Source: Tanypteryx hageni
Lineage: Eukaryota > Arthropoda > Insecta > Odonata > Petaluridae
Length of the DNA: 64,000 nucleotides
Direction: 5' to 3'
Assembly: GCA_028673005.1 (NCBI GenBank)
Contig: CM054115.1
Location: 53,705,738 to 53,769,737, forward strand
Shown: positions 34,500-45,504 of the stretch, one piece after another
Numbering within the stretch: position 1 is the first letter of the stretch
Layout of the letters: each line of letters starts with the position of its first letter
Program-made: the position numbers and the translations under genes
Notes under the pieces: generated by a model
Database searches by the model: none
What the model saw: the letters and a program-made list of their open reading frames with translations, nothing else
Told to the model about the DNA's origin: nothing

Positions 34500-35440
34500 A
34501 CGAAATGAAGAAAGTGAAAGAGAAATGAGTATTATTGATGTTTCATCTGAGGATCCAGACTATACAGATTCTTCCACCTCAAAGCTCATGTACATCATCT
34601 AGTGATGAAATGGAAGAACAAAATGCCAAAGCACTCCAGAAAAAATAAACTCAATCGAAGGAACTTCAGAATAAAGAATTTTGGTCAAAGGAACTCCTAA
34701 AAAAAACGAGAGGAGAAAAACGAACACAAATTCATTGATGTGGAAAAAAGAGAAAGCCAAAATCTCAGAAGCATGGGAAAAATGTCTTTCTCAAAGAGTA
34801 GAAAAATATACGAAAAGAGAAAATTGCAACTTCCACGTCATCAGAAATGTATTCTCAAATGTTTAAGTAAAATATCAAAAGAAATACGAAAAGGCATTTT
34901 TAGAAAATTCTGGGAGTTAGGAAATTTAGGATGACAAAGAGATTTTATAGCTGATTATATAGGAACCATAAAACCTCAGTACTGAAGTGTTACTACTACA
35001 AATAAAGTACCGAGACGTCTTAATTCTACTTTTTATTTCTATACTGAAAATAAAGGCGTAAGAGTATGCAAGGCGTTTTTCAAAATATCCTCGGTGTAAG
35101 TGAGCGTCCGATTCGAACTGTGATTGAAAAGAAAGCCAGTGGATTTGTTGCAGAAGACAAGAGAGGGAAACATGGACATCATAAAAAATTAGATGACGAT
35201 ATAAAACAATCTGTAAGAGAACACATAAACACAGTGAAAGTCACTACCTCCGTGCCAATACATCACGTGAATTTATCGAAGGTAATTTGACGATTGCTGA
35301 GTTAAACAGGGACTACGAAAAGTTACTTACTTCAGAGAATAAACCTGCTGCTAGTTATGCTCTTTATGCCGACATTTTTATTTCAGAATTAAATTCAGAA
35401 TCCAACATTGGTATTTACAAAATACACTCTTTTACTTAGA
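34500..35440 (+). pseudogene. Degenerate transposon-associated coding region, family uncertain
   Basis: Blocks in three frames read as one broken protein: an acidic start (SEREMSIIDVSSEDPDYTDS), a Lys-rich stretch (PKKNERRKTNTNSLMWKK), then LPRHQKCILKCLSKISKE, IFRKFWELGNL, FYFYTENKGVRVCKAFF, ILGVSERPIRTVIEKKASGF, EDKRGKHGHHKKLDDDIKQS VREHIN and SYALYADIF. The VRVCK..F and EEDKRGKHG blocks recall a dispersed, uncharacterised protein family of invertebrates that I associate with DNA transposons, but I cannot name the superfamily. Several stops and frameshifts interrupt it, and the C-terminal catalytic half is not visible. Confidence 0.55.
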
Positions 35441-35449
35441 AAACACTCT

Positions 35450-37550
35450 TACTTTGTACAATATTATGAGATAAAATTTTTATGAGATTAGTATTAAACA
35501 TTTTATTTCGCAGAAAAATTATTACACTCTCCTTATCATTTTTACTTATTTTTCCCACAACAGCTAGTCCCCTTTATTTCCAAGTTCGTCGATGTCTCTA
35601 AAAAGAAACGTAAGTGCGTTTACCATCGAATGGAGATAGCGAGGTTTTCTTATCCGACTTGTTTCACGCGACCTAACGCTCATCTCGAGCGAAGGCAAAA
35701 AAGACGGCAAGACAGAACACGCGAACAACCAAAGAAAAATGCGCGCTTCTTTGTGTAATTTTTAATCACGATTCAAATAATAATCTTCCGTTTCTTGCAT
35801 TCGGTCACGCGTCACGGGCAAAGGAGTTTCCGTAAACCTTCCTACAAAAGTACCGTTGCATTTTTCCACCGAGTTCATTCCGTAAAACACCAACGACCGG
35901 AAATACTCCCGAATTTATAACGCGTAGGAGTTTCCAGAGGATTGACGATTCTAGAGTACTTTCTTCCTCTCTGAATTTGTGAACGCTTAATTCTTTCGAT
36001 TACACATTCTTTTGTCATTCTGGTAACGAAGCGTATAGGAGGAAAACAATTTCGGCGGTGACGACAGTTATTTTTGTTGCAGTATGTGATCTAATTAGAG
36101 TAACTAGGAAGTTGCAAAGGAACCAGAAGTTTTTCTCAGCATTTTTTATAGGCTAATTTTGTGACTTATCATGTCCCAAAACTTATTCGTGAATCCTATA
36201 AATTGTATGTGTTGACATCCGTGATTGAAATTGTAATTTGAATTAAACTTGTGGGGAGAACCAGGTTTGCCAAGACTTTTATTTTCAGAATTCGATTTTT
36301 TTAGCATGTTGATTCGCTGTAAGGAACTAAACAGTTCGTTAGACAATAATTCCATCCGTGTTGATTATTGAGAGTAAAAAGTATTATGAAAATGTTTTAT
36401 GAACAATACTAGAAGATGTAAAAACGACCCCCGAAAAATTCTTCGGAACAGAAAAAACATCATCCTTGTCTTTCAATCACTAAACTTAGGTAAAAAGATT
36501 TCATTTGGAATTCAATCACTTTAAACTTCTAAGAACTGTTAATGATCTTTTATAGGAATTGCGACAGTATAGTTTTATCTAAATATGCTTACCAATTTAG
36601 AACGTAATCTGCTTCCCTACTGGTTTTTCTGTCACATAATGTCAACCAATCAGAGCATAGAATGCTATTCATTGTTAAAGCTAGTCTTATGAATAAAATT
36701 TATATCAACTTCTTGGCACTATCCAACCATTTAACGCTTATTAGTTCACTGCTACCATACAAAATTATTAATAATTTCATCCAAGATCGCAAGTTCTATC
36801 ATGAAAGAAGGAAGTTATTGATAGGAGTAAGGACAATGGACTATTTCTCGTATGTACAATATCTTCTTCTATTTTGTGGAAAAAATAGAATTGCTAATTC
36901 AAAACCATTTATATGAAGCAACCGTTAAAAATGTAACATTAAGTAACTCGACGGTATCATTAGACCACTGCCATCATATTTTTGGGAAGCTTAAGTATTC
37001 CGTTGTTAATTACATTTGATTGCTTTAGTGTGAACTTCCCTTAAAAAACCAACGAATCATTCGTCTGTTTTTATTTTTGTATCTATAAAAGATTTTTTTA
37101 TTTGTTTATCCTTTATATCATGTGCAAATATGCGGCTATATTTTTCTTTGAGAATATTTGTTTAAATTCCTTGCCTCGTCAGAATCTTCCTCGGGTTTTC
37201 TGGTTAAAAAATGAGTGAAATTGAGACATGTCGACGATCTTAGCAAGAAGAGCTGTAATACGCTTTTAAACATTAATACGAAGTAACAAGCTTGCAACCG
37301 GATATTTTCCTTGAATACTTATTTTCCCCGGCAAAAAGAATTATTAATCACGTTAAGTGAGATGTTTAATTACGTCTCTCCGGTTTGAAGCAACCCGAGG
37401 GGATCTTCCTCTCTTGGATTCATTTTACGCATTCACCACTTAATACTCATGTCTTACGTCTTGTTCATCTGAACGCATCCCCTTGGATTGCGAGCAATTT
37501 TGAAAAGTCTCATTACTCAGCTCACGTACCGAGAGTGCCAACCCAATAAC
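35450..37550. other. Unannotated AT-rich DNA
   Basis: No element ends or coding signal recognised. The frame at 36662-36916 lacks any known domain. Confidence 0.5.
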
Positions 37551-37559
37551 TCTCCCACA

Positions 37560-38340
37560 ACCCCCTCTCATTTCTCTCGATCCGGGCGAACTTTTGCACA
37601 AGAAGAGGGAGAGACTCTAAACGATACCCTCCCACCTCAATGCTTCCTTTTACCTTTTTCTCTCTCTCTCCCTCGCTAATTTTCCTCTCTTTCTATGCTG
37701 TCTTCCCCATTTAACTCTCTACCTCCCAATGCCTGCCTTCCTCTGTCTCTCTCTTCCCACTTCCTTCGGTCTTATCTATATTCTCTCTGTTTTACTCATT
37801 CTCTTGCATTCTCTCCTCTCTCTCTCTCTCTCATCCTCTGTATCATTCTTATATATATAAATGTATATTCTATGTTTAATCAATGCATATTTCACATATG
37901 TTTATTTGTATTTCATTTGTATATTACGTAAATGTCTTTATATGTACTTATAGTGATGACGGTATACAGCGATGCTGTATTTATGATCTTTCCTACTGTA
38001 CTTATCTTCACTTATATCTTTTATATTTTGTATATTCTTATATAGTTTATTGTAATACTTTTTTATATTCATGATATTTACGAAGCGGTTATTGCAAAAT
38101 GGACCTTATGGTCCAAATTTCGCCCGAATAAAGAAGATTATCTATCTCTCTCTTTCTCCTTTCTCTCCTCCGTCTCTCTCTCTTCCCAAGCATCTCCCTC
38201 CCTCTCTTCCTATGTCTCCGCTATGTTTTTTAATCACCTCTCCCTCCTCACCCTATTTCTTTCTCCTCTGTCGCTGTCTCTCCTTTTCCGTCCCATTCCC
38301 GTCGCTGTCTCCCTTTCATTTTCTCTCGCTTAAATTGTAA
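37560..38340. repeat. CT-rich low-complexity DNA
   Basis: Two blocks dominated by CTCTCTC and CCTTTC motifs (37620-37830 and 38140-38330) flank an AT-rich core. Frames through them (Leu/Ser/Pro-rich) are compositional. Confidence 0.7.
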
Positions 38341-38344
38341 TGAG

Positions 38345-39425
38345 GAGACAAATTTTCTCAAGTTTACCTCGCTCACGCGAGCATTAAACCGTTGATTAAA
38401 ATTGCACGTTCCGCCTCTTACCAGCGCTTCCGAAATAAACAAGGCAAATACATACATATAGAACGCTCTAACTGGAGAGTAAAAGATAGTTTAATGGAAA
38501 TGCATACCGTTGAAAGTATGTACTTAACTTTTTCTTCCTCTCTCTCTCTAAAGAGGTTCCGTACTTCTCCGTGTTTTCCCACCACTTCCCTGATTATCAC
38601 ACCAGAAGACGCACAAATGCGCCGTTGTGCCACATCTTGAAAGGCAGGCAGTGGCTCTTGCGGAGTTTAATCTCTTCGAATGCAAAATATTCCTCCTTTT
38701 CCTCTCGTTACGGGATGCAAAAAAGGGTTTAATTTTGAATGATACGCGATTAAAGTTTTGAGATCGCGGAGAGGGATTTGTCATCATAATGAAACTCTTT
38801 GAAAAAGTCAAGTCGGAAATTTGCGTTCGTCGACATGGCACGCAGTTTCTCTTCACGTGATGAGATCGCTCCGCGGGAGAACACGCGAGGCTTCCTCGGA
38901 TATTTTCCTCGTTTGGTCCTTTCGAGTTTCTATGCTGATGGTGAAAAAGTAATACATAAATTAAATCGATGGTAATGCTTTATAGCAATCCTTCGTAAAA
39001 TTAAATTATTTAATTTAGTTACAAACTAAATATTTTGCGTGTTTTGGTACGAAATAGGTAGAGGGAGAGGCGGAGCAGTTCAAGTCATTTAGAAGAGGAG
39101 AACCCCTCCTGGCAACCGAGCCGAAATGAAAGAAAAAGGAGAGGACGGCATGAGCTGACCAATGAGAGAATCGGTAGCAAGAGTAACTGCCTCTGGTGTT
39201 TTGTGGGAAAACTTCTTATGACTTGTTTATTACTGCTGTCGTGAATGTGAGCCAGTTGGTTTTTTATTTTTTTGTTGTGATTTATTTAATTCAGTTTGAA
39301 AAGTATTTTTTTTAATTTTCTTGTTTCGGTGGTTCTGTGACTGAATGAGGCGCTATGCTCACGCAATGCAATTGACTTGACAATAAAGAACCTGGTCATT
39401 TAGCGGAGTGACACGGCTGGGATCC
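38345..39425. other. Unannotated DNA
   Basis: No recognisable feature. Confidence 0.5.
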
Positions 39426-39437
39426 TTGACTATAGTG

Positions 39438-40895
39438 CAACGCTTCGCAATCTTTTTTCTGCCGCGACACACTTGAAGAATGACGTCCACATACGCGACA
39501 CACTTTCATGGGAATACCAAACTTTTAATGAAATAAAAATAAATTAGCGAAAATTAAATATATTTTATTATTAAAAATTGCCATACATAAGGTTTACAGA
39601 TGAATTATGATTAATATAAGTAAATATATTTTGAGCGAATTTCATCAATAGGATACATAGGACTGGTATAATTCACGTAGTTCTTCAATGCGAGGGCGAA
39701 TGGTAGACATACTCATGCGCATCTATCAACATCACAGTGTCGACCGATTCTTTGACTTGATTGTTTTCAATGTTAAAAATGCTGTCTCACACAGATATGA
39801 AGTAGAGAAGGGAAGTAAAATATCCAAAGCCTTATTTACGATTTCGAGATACTCATTTTTAAGAGAAATCCAAAAGAAATCAACAGACGTCTTGAAATTT
39901 TGATTTAAGAGATGTATCTGAAGATACTTCGATTAATTCTTATTTTTTTGCAATTGTTAGGTCTGACGCGATGCTTAAATTATGTTCACCAGAAGCTCCA
40001 AACGGTGAAATAACCCATTCGATTCCATTCGTTGAAATAGAAGGAAAGTATTTTGTCAAATCCCCTTGAAGACTCAGTAAGTGTTCGAGTATATTTTTCA
40101 TTAATTACATTTTGTTTTATTTCCAACTTAGTTGAGAAATGAATTGCAGATGGAAAACTGATAAGTCATCAATCTCTATAACAGATATCCACAACACAAT
40201 TTCTTTCGAAAAACTATTCATTTTATCACTCGCTGATATTAAAGTTTCTTTTCGACCCTGCATACTACAGCTCAAGGAATTAAGCTTATTGAAAATATCA
40301 GCTCGCCTTTTCTTCATCTTTCCTTGCATTCTTTATTAAAAATTTATCCATGGGTAAAATTAAAAAGAAAACTGAAGTAACTATGTAATTAAATGTCTCA
40401 AGCACTGCAATAATTCGTAACTAGTGGTCTATCTGCGTCCTGTGAGTGACAGAACCACAACTGAACAGAACGCGAAAAACTGTCTGCAGTGTGTCGTTGG
40501 CCGAAACCTTGAAAATAACCAACCAGAGCGTAGCTTCCCTGTAACGGCGGACTGGGCTGAGAGCTAAACTAGAATATTGCCGCGAAAGATATTGAGAAGC
40601 TATTCCTCCGTAACAGACATTGTTTTTGTTGGACTAGAGACGAGACAAGACGAGTGACCAAGCGGTTTCGCATGTTTCCGCCTTTTGTTAAAATCAAAAG
40701 ATTATTATTAGTTTCCTTATTGTTTTCAATATATTAGATCTTAGAAGTTTATGAGTATGAGGTTTTGCCGTTCAGTATTTGATATTTCCATGATAATTTT
40801 AGTGATTTTGCTAGGGAATCGCGTTATGGATAGTAAAAGATAGTAAAATTTCTCGCGACACACTGGTGTGTCGCGACACAGTTTGAGAAGCGCTG
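39438..40895 (-). mobile_element. hAT transposon, internally reduced, with perfect 8-bp target duplication
   Basis: Flanking octamers CTATAGTG at 39430-39437 and 40896-40903 are identical. The right end, on the complement, reads CAGCGCTTCTCAAACTGTGT followed by CGCGACACACC. The left end is CAACGCTTCGCAATC followed by GCCGCGACACAC. Both contain the GCGACACAC-type inverted motif known from ZBED5-like hAT elements. At 1458 bp it is about half the length expected for an autonomous member. It retains only the C-terminal transposase remnant listed below. Confidence 0.88.
39640..40340 (-). pseudogene. hAT transposase C-terminal fragment (ZBED5-like)
   Basis: On the minus strand, MKKRRADIFNKLNSLSCSMQ is followed by GRKETLISASDKMNSF, then SLQGDLTKYFPSISTNGIEW, VISPFGA, NLSIASD and ELIEVSSDTSLKSKFQDV. 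Order and spacing match the C-terminal half of hAT transposases related to human ZBED5 and GTF2I-repeat-type derivatives. Past this point the hAT dimerisation block is barely recognisable (VDTVMLIDAHEYVYHSPSH). Stops and frame changes are present, and the BED zinc finger and first catalytic region are missing. Confidence 0.75.
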
Positions 40896-41021
40896 CTATA
40901 GTGAGTAATCCTTCCGTCTTTATCGGAATCCCGACCATGTAAAACAGTAGCATGATAACTTCCTCGAGAGATATCTCGCGCTCATTCCGAATTCGCTGAG
41001 AGTTTGGGCAGTGCATGCTAC

Positions 41022-41027
41022 TATATA

Positions 41028-41071
<44 letters not shown>

Positions 41072-41116
41072 CACACATACACACATACATATACATATAT
41101 ACATACACACACACAC
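41022..41116. repeat. (TA)n then (CA)n-rich microsatellite
   Basis: A long TA run (to about 41067) passes into CATACACACATACACAC repeats. Confidence 0.95.
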
Positions 41117-41119
41117 GAA

Positions 41120-42010
41120 GAAGATCCTTTTTTAAAAACAATAATATTTCAATCGCGGGAAAGTAACCCTTTCGCCGACAACGGGGTCAATTTATTGCTC
41201 TAACGCTGGTCACGTGATAGGAGATGCCATTATAAGATAATTATCAAGTGTATTTATTTTATTTCTATTCCTTAAAATTCTCAAAATTCGTTTTTTATGC
41301 ATACATTCCTATTGAGTTAATACTCTGTTTGGGCTCGTAATGGCTGCCGTTGTGGCAGTCAAAAGGAGATAGATGTCCGTACTTGGTTATAGAGAGCTTT
41401 ATTGCAATGGAATTCAATGAATTTCTTGATTCAAAGAGGTTGCACTACGTTTCCTTATTATCAGGTTCCTAGAAGCGTATCTACCTCGGCGGTATTTTCC
41501 GAGACGTTCGTTAGAAAAGGGGCCGAAATCATGCTCGGGAAATTTTAAAGGCGCCTCTGTCCCATTTTCCGTTGCACCCGAACGAATCAAATCTTCTTTG
41601 AGTGAGAAGGCAAACGAGTAAATAGGAATTGATCGTAAAGTTCCGTGGTACGGAGCAGGTGAAGTATCGCCCGCAGAGGAGGAACTTTTCGAATAAACAT
41701 TAAAGTCGAACATATTGTTTTTAAGCGGTTTCAATTGCGCGGCGCGCCCGAAATAAAAGACTAACGCGAGCGAGCGCCTTTTCACGAAGTTTATGCGGCA
41801 ATTTTCCCAAGCTGAGGTTTCGACGAAGTTTCTGGTATCTCATATTTTGAAGTTCAAATGCTTTGTACCAAGGAACTCCACTAGGAGAGGAAAAAAAACG
41901 GTCCCTCGGAGTTCGACGTCTCTTCGCTTAGCAGAGGGGAGAAGGTAAGATGGGAGGGGAGCCTTGAACTTTTCCAAACATAACTCAGGAGAGGCAACTC
42001 TTTGGAATTT
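41120..42010. other. Unannotated DNA with one 123-codon frame
   Basis: The minus-strand frame at 41414-41785 is the longest non-repeat frame here. It shows no known domain, membrane segment or signal peptide, and no paralogue in the window. It is left unannotated as a gene. Confidence 0.4.
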
Positions 42011-42012
42011 CG

Positions 42013-42014
<2 letters not shown>

Positions 42015-42077
<63 letters not shown>

Positions 42078-42087
42078 CACACACACA
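42015..42087. repeat. (TC)n(TA)n(CA)n microsatellite
   Basis: About 27 bases of TC, 35 of TA and a short CA tail. Open frames on both strands read through it. Confidence 0.95.
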
Positions 42088-42357
42088 TATCTTTGAACTT
42101 TTCAAAACTTCCCAAATACACAAATATGTCAGACGACCTAAGATAATGCGCATGCTCCGACGTTTCGTTCGCGAAAATTCGAGAGGTCAAACGCCTGTGT
42201 CGGCGAAATTTGAATTTATTCCTTCATCGATCGCCCAGTGATCGCGGTAGATTTCTGATGCCCTACTTCAAATTTCAAAATTGTTGTTATAACGAAAAAC
42301 TAAAATTCGTTGGAATTAACTAACTCGAGCGTGAAATTAGAGGCGGGAAGAATAAAA

Positions 42358-42690
42358 TGGGTAAATTCCCGATTAACCGGATGTGGAATAACCGATATTT
42401 TGATTAACCGGTATTTTTAAAACCTGTAACTCGAAAGTTTTTATATTTAATTGCGTATGTACGCACTTTATTTACTTTCCGTATATCTGGTAAAAGGTGT
42501 AACTGTTATAGGGCATTTCTTGACTCGTAAAATAATTAAAATTTGCTTTTCTTGAAGCATTTTTCTATATGCACTTTCTTAATGATTTATTACTTTTTGG
42601 TGTCTACTAGGGTATGCGTAAATAGGCATATCGATCAACCGGCATATCCGATTAGCCGGAATAGGCAGGGTCCGGAAGCAATTTACTGCA
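42358..42690. mobile_element. Possible pogo/Tigger-type MITE
   Basis: CCCGATTAACCGGATGTGG, AATAACCGATATTTT and GATTAACCGGTATT on the left correspond inversely to CGATCAACCGGCATATCC and GATTAGCCGGAATAGGC on the right. A TAAATT string lies beside both ends. Clean CAG termini and a TA duplication are not evident on the left, so the boundaries are tentative. Confidence 0.4.
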
Positions 42691-42699
42691 GTAAGTAGA

Positions 42700-43375
42700 A
42701 AAAGAAGGGATTACCGTAAGACGTTAGAGGAAAAGCGAGACATAAGGTTTATACGGCGATAGTCGTGGCGGGAGAAATACCCCCCTACGGAGGGCACCCC
42801 TTCCCGCATAGCCAGAGCCTCGTTAGTCCCCGGTTTGGTTGACTACAATAAAAAATTGCAGACATCCCAAGCCGGCTCAATCTCTCATACCACACAAAGG
42901 TGAGGTTGGCACTTCCCTCGCCGCTTACTGAAGGATCGAAATCGACGGGTCTTCGGACCTTACACGCCAGTCAGGTCCGTGACCACAATCAACCCGACAT
43001 CGACAGCAGTGAGACAAGAGTCTTAAGAGAGGAAGAGAGAGGAAGAACACTTTGAAAGACGGCTTAAATAAATAAACGCGGCAACAAAAGATTAAGGTGA
43101 TATAGTCACGAGGAAGGAAAGTGTCGATTAAAGTGAAACCTTTACATGCAGTGGCGTTTTGGAAAAAAAGAAAGGATTATTATAAGATAATGAAAAATGC
43201 AAAAAGGAAGAAGACAAAACGTATGAGGGAGAAAAAGAAAGGATTTGAGAAGCACAAGGGCAAGGTGAAAAGGAAGACGAGATATCGAGAGCTAGAGGAA
43301 ATGAACGAGTAAGGGAAGAATTACAGAGCAAATTATGCAAGGTGCTTTTTTCGATTAATCCCTCTCAGATAAACC
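42700..43375. other. Unannotated DNA, GC-rich then A-rich
   Basis: A GC-richer block (42765-43020) contains a local hairpin (GCGGGAG...CTTCCCGC). The Lys/Glu-rich frame at 43121-43312 follows A-rich composition and has no domain. Confidence 0.4.
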
Positions 43376-43380
43376 TAGTC

Positions 43381-43655
43381 CAATGGCGGATGCAAAGGGG
43401 GACAGTAGGGTAATCATCCCATCCCGTAAGGGAGATAATAAATCTTCATTAAAATATTATCTCAATTAATTTATTTTATAATATAGGCTTTCTAGAAATA
43501 TTTTGCAAATATGTAAGCAGTGTTTAATATACGCTGTATATTTATTCTAATGAGACGGTATTATTTTGTATAAATACTTGTCAGTAAATATGCATATTTG
43601 TTATCTTATTACCCCTCCTCCCTCCGCCTAAGCTATGCACCTAAATCCACCCCTG
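43381..43655. mobile_element. hAT-type MITE, 275 bp
   Basis: The left end CAATGGCGGATGCAAAGGGG and the complement of the right end CAGGGGTGGATTTAGGTGCA share a CANNGGNGGAT start. Flanking octamers ACCTAGTC (43373-43380) and CCCTAGTC (43656-43663) match at 7 of 8, a strong hAT signature. It is non-coding. Confidence 0.8.
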
Positions 43656-43669
43656 CCCTAGTCCCACCA

Positions 43670-44500
43670 AATATATCTCATATCTAGCTGCCATATAGAC
43701 CGACCCTACCCTGAAAATAGGTTTCTTCAGGTTCCAGGATTCCAGAGATGTTACCCACCCAGGCGGGGATAAAACCGAATGCATTAAGGCCATTACACAT
43801 TAAACGTAACGTCAATATTTCGACACGGACGTTAAAATTTCTTCTATTTATATTTATGGAGTTTGTACACACCATCCGTCACGTCTCCGTCGCGTCATCG
43901 GAACGATTCCGTCACGGTTTCTCTGGAGGAATATTTGACAGGACGATGCCGGTCCGAACTTGTCCATCCTTGTGCCTTTCTTACAATGTGAACGCCTCAC
44001 CCGTCAGGTTTTCGTCAGTCCCTGTTACGTTACAAGTAGTAGTAGTTCGTTTTTATCACAACGGACAACTAATAGAATTATAGTATTATTTTTTAATAAA
44101 GCCACATTTATCTTCTTGAGCAATATGCTGAATAGGTTTCTAGACATTCTGAAATACTGATAATAATTTAACTCATCTTTTTTCAACACCTTAAATAATG
44201 TCCAAAATTCTCCTTCCGATTTTAGGTTTCACAAGCAATTTATGCGCCTACATTCTTTTTTCGTGCGGATAAGATCACGTCGATGCTCCTCTTCTTCGTC
44301 TAAAATTAGAGCTATAACACCCAATTTTGCATTAGAGAGCACTAACAACTTATTCTAGTTACAATCAATAAGTTCTAACCACTGAAAAGGTGACGGTCCG
44401 TGTCGAAACCTCAACGTAAAATGTGAAAATTGACGAAAAATGACGTGACGAAGACGGTCTGTGTCGAGACGTGACGTTACGTATACTGTGAATCGGCCTT
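43670..44500. other. Unannotated DNA
   Basis: GTGACGGTCCGTGTCGA near 44390 and GACGGTCTGTGTCGAGACGT near 44452 form a small direct repeat. No gene is recognised; the frame at 43748-44083 lacks domain features. Confidence 0.45.
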
Positions 44501-45043
44501 TAGCGATTTTTTCAAAGAAAAAACGTGAAAGGAAGGAAAGAGTAAATTTTAGAAATGGAAACGTAAATAGAGTAAGGGAAAAGAAAGAGAGAGAGGAAGA
44601 AGTGCGCTTACGCGCGGCGGAAGAGATAATCGGAAAAGGAAAGAGAAAGTAAAGGATGAAACTTAGAGGAATGAAAAGGGAGAAGTGAAGTTGATGAATG
44701 TAAATTTGTGAAAGGTTAGGTGAACAGAGTCAAGTGAATATAAATGGTGAGAGGAAGAGTGTGTGAGGGTGGGGGAGAAAAGATGTAGAGAGAGAAAGGA
44801 AGAGACGACAGAGAAACGACTTTCTTCTGACGAAATTGAGACTAGAGAGTTCATACTTGTATTTGATCCTTCGTCAATTTAAATGATAATAACAAAATAT
44901 ACAGAGATATACCATACAGAATTGAAGTTATTCGAGAGTATTTAGATATGAGAAATAAAAGAGAGAACAAAAATTATTTTATATTTATATTTTGGGTTGA
45001 AAAAAGAAACTGTGAGAGAGGAAGTGGAGAGAGTGATAGAGAG

Positions 45044-45204
45044 CAGGGGTGTCCAACCTACGGCCCGCGGGCCTCATCCGGCCCGCAAAGAGTTTTTGTG
45101 CGGCCCGCGAAGGTATAATGAAAATTGGCAACTTCTAATGCGGCCCGCCGAAGGATTCGCAATCACCAATGCGGCTTGCCAATAGAAAAAGTTGGGCACT
45201 ACTG
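45044..45204. mobile_element. Small hAT-type MITE, 161 bp
   Basis: The left end CAGGGGTGTCCAACCTACGG and the complement of the right end CAGTAGTGCCCAACTTTTTC share CAGNNGTGNCCAAC. Three GCGGCC(C)GC(C/G) motifs lie inside. Flanking octamers ATAGAGAG (45036-45043) and ATATAGGG (45205-45212) match at 6 of 8. A related partial copy lies at 50717. Confidence 0.8.
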
Positions 45205-45230
45205 ATATAGGGTAAAGGGAGAATGAGGAA

Positions 45231-45322
45231 GGGTATGAAGTGGAGGAAGAGAGGAAGGAAGAGTATGAAGTGGAGGAAGAGAGGAAGGAAGGGTATGAAG
45301 TGGAGGAAGAGAGGAAGGGGAA
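45231..45322. repeat. 30-bp tandem repeat, three copies
   Basis: GGGTATGAAGTGGAGGAAGA followed by GAGGAAGGAA repeats at 45231, 45261 and 45291, with only G/A changes, then decays. Ten codons per unit produces a Glu-rich repeat in one frame, but the setting is purine-rich repeat DNA. Confidence 0.9.
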
Positions 45323-45504
45323 GTATGAGAGAGAAAGAGGAAAGAGAAGGAAAGGGAGGGGAGAGACAGGGAGACGAAGAGAGAGGGTAGGTGGACTCGG
45401 GGGTGAGAAAGCAAAGGAATGGGGTCTGAGGGTGGAGCCCAGGGGGATGGAGACGGCGATAAGGAGAGAAACGAGGGAAAGAGAGGGAGAGAGAAAGCGG
45501 GGAA

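Larger units (their letters stand above)
44500..45500. repeat. Purine-rich low-complexity DNA
   Basis: GA-dominated sequence with GGAAGAG, GAGAGAAAG and GGGAGA motifs. It contains a MITE (45044-45204) and a 30-bp tandem array (45231-45320). Glu/Arg/Lys-rich frames are compositional. Confidence 0.75.

Noticed and set aside
41414..41785. Open frame of 123 codons on the minus strand
   Set aside because: No recognisable domain, signal or repeat relation. It could be chance in DNA of moderate GC content; cross-species conservation would be needed to revive it.
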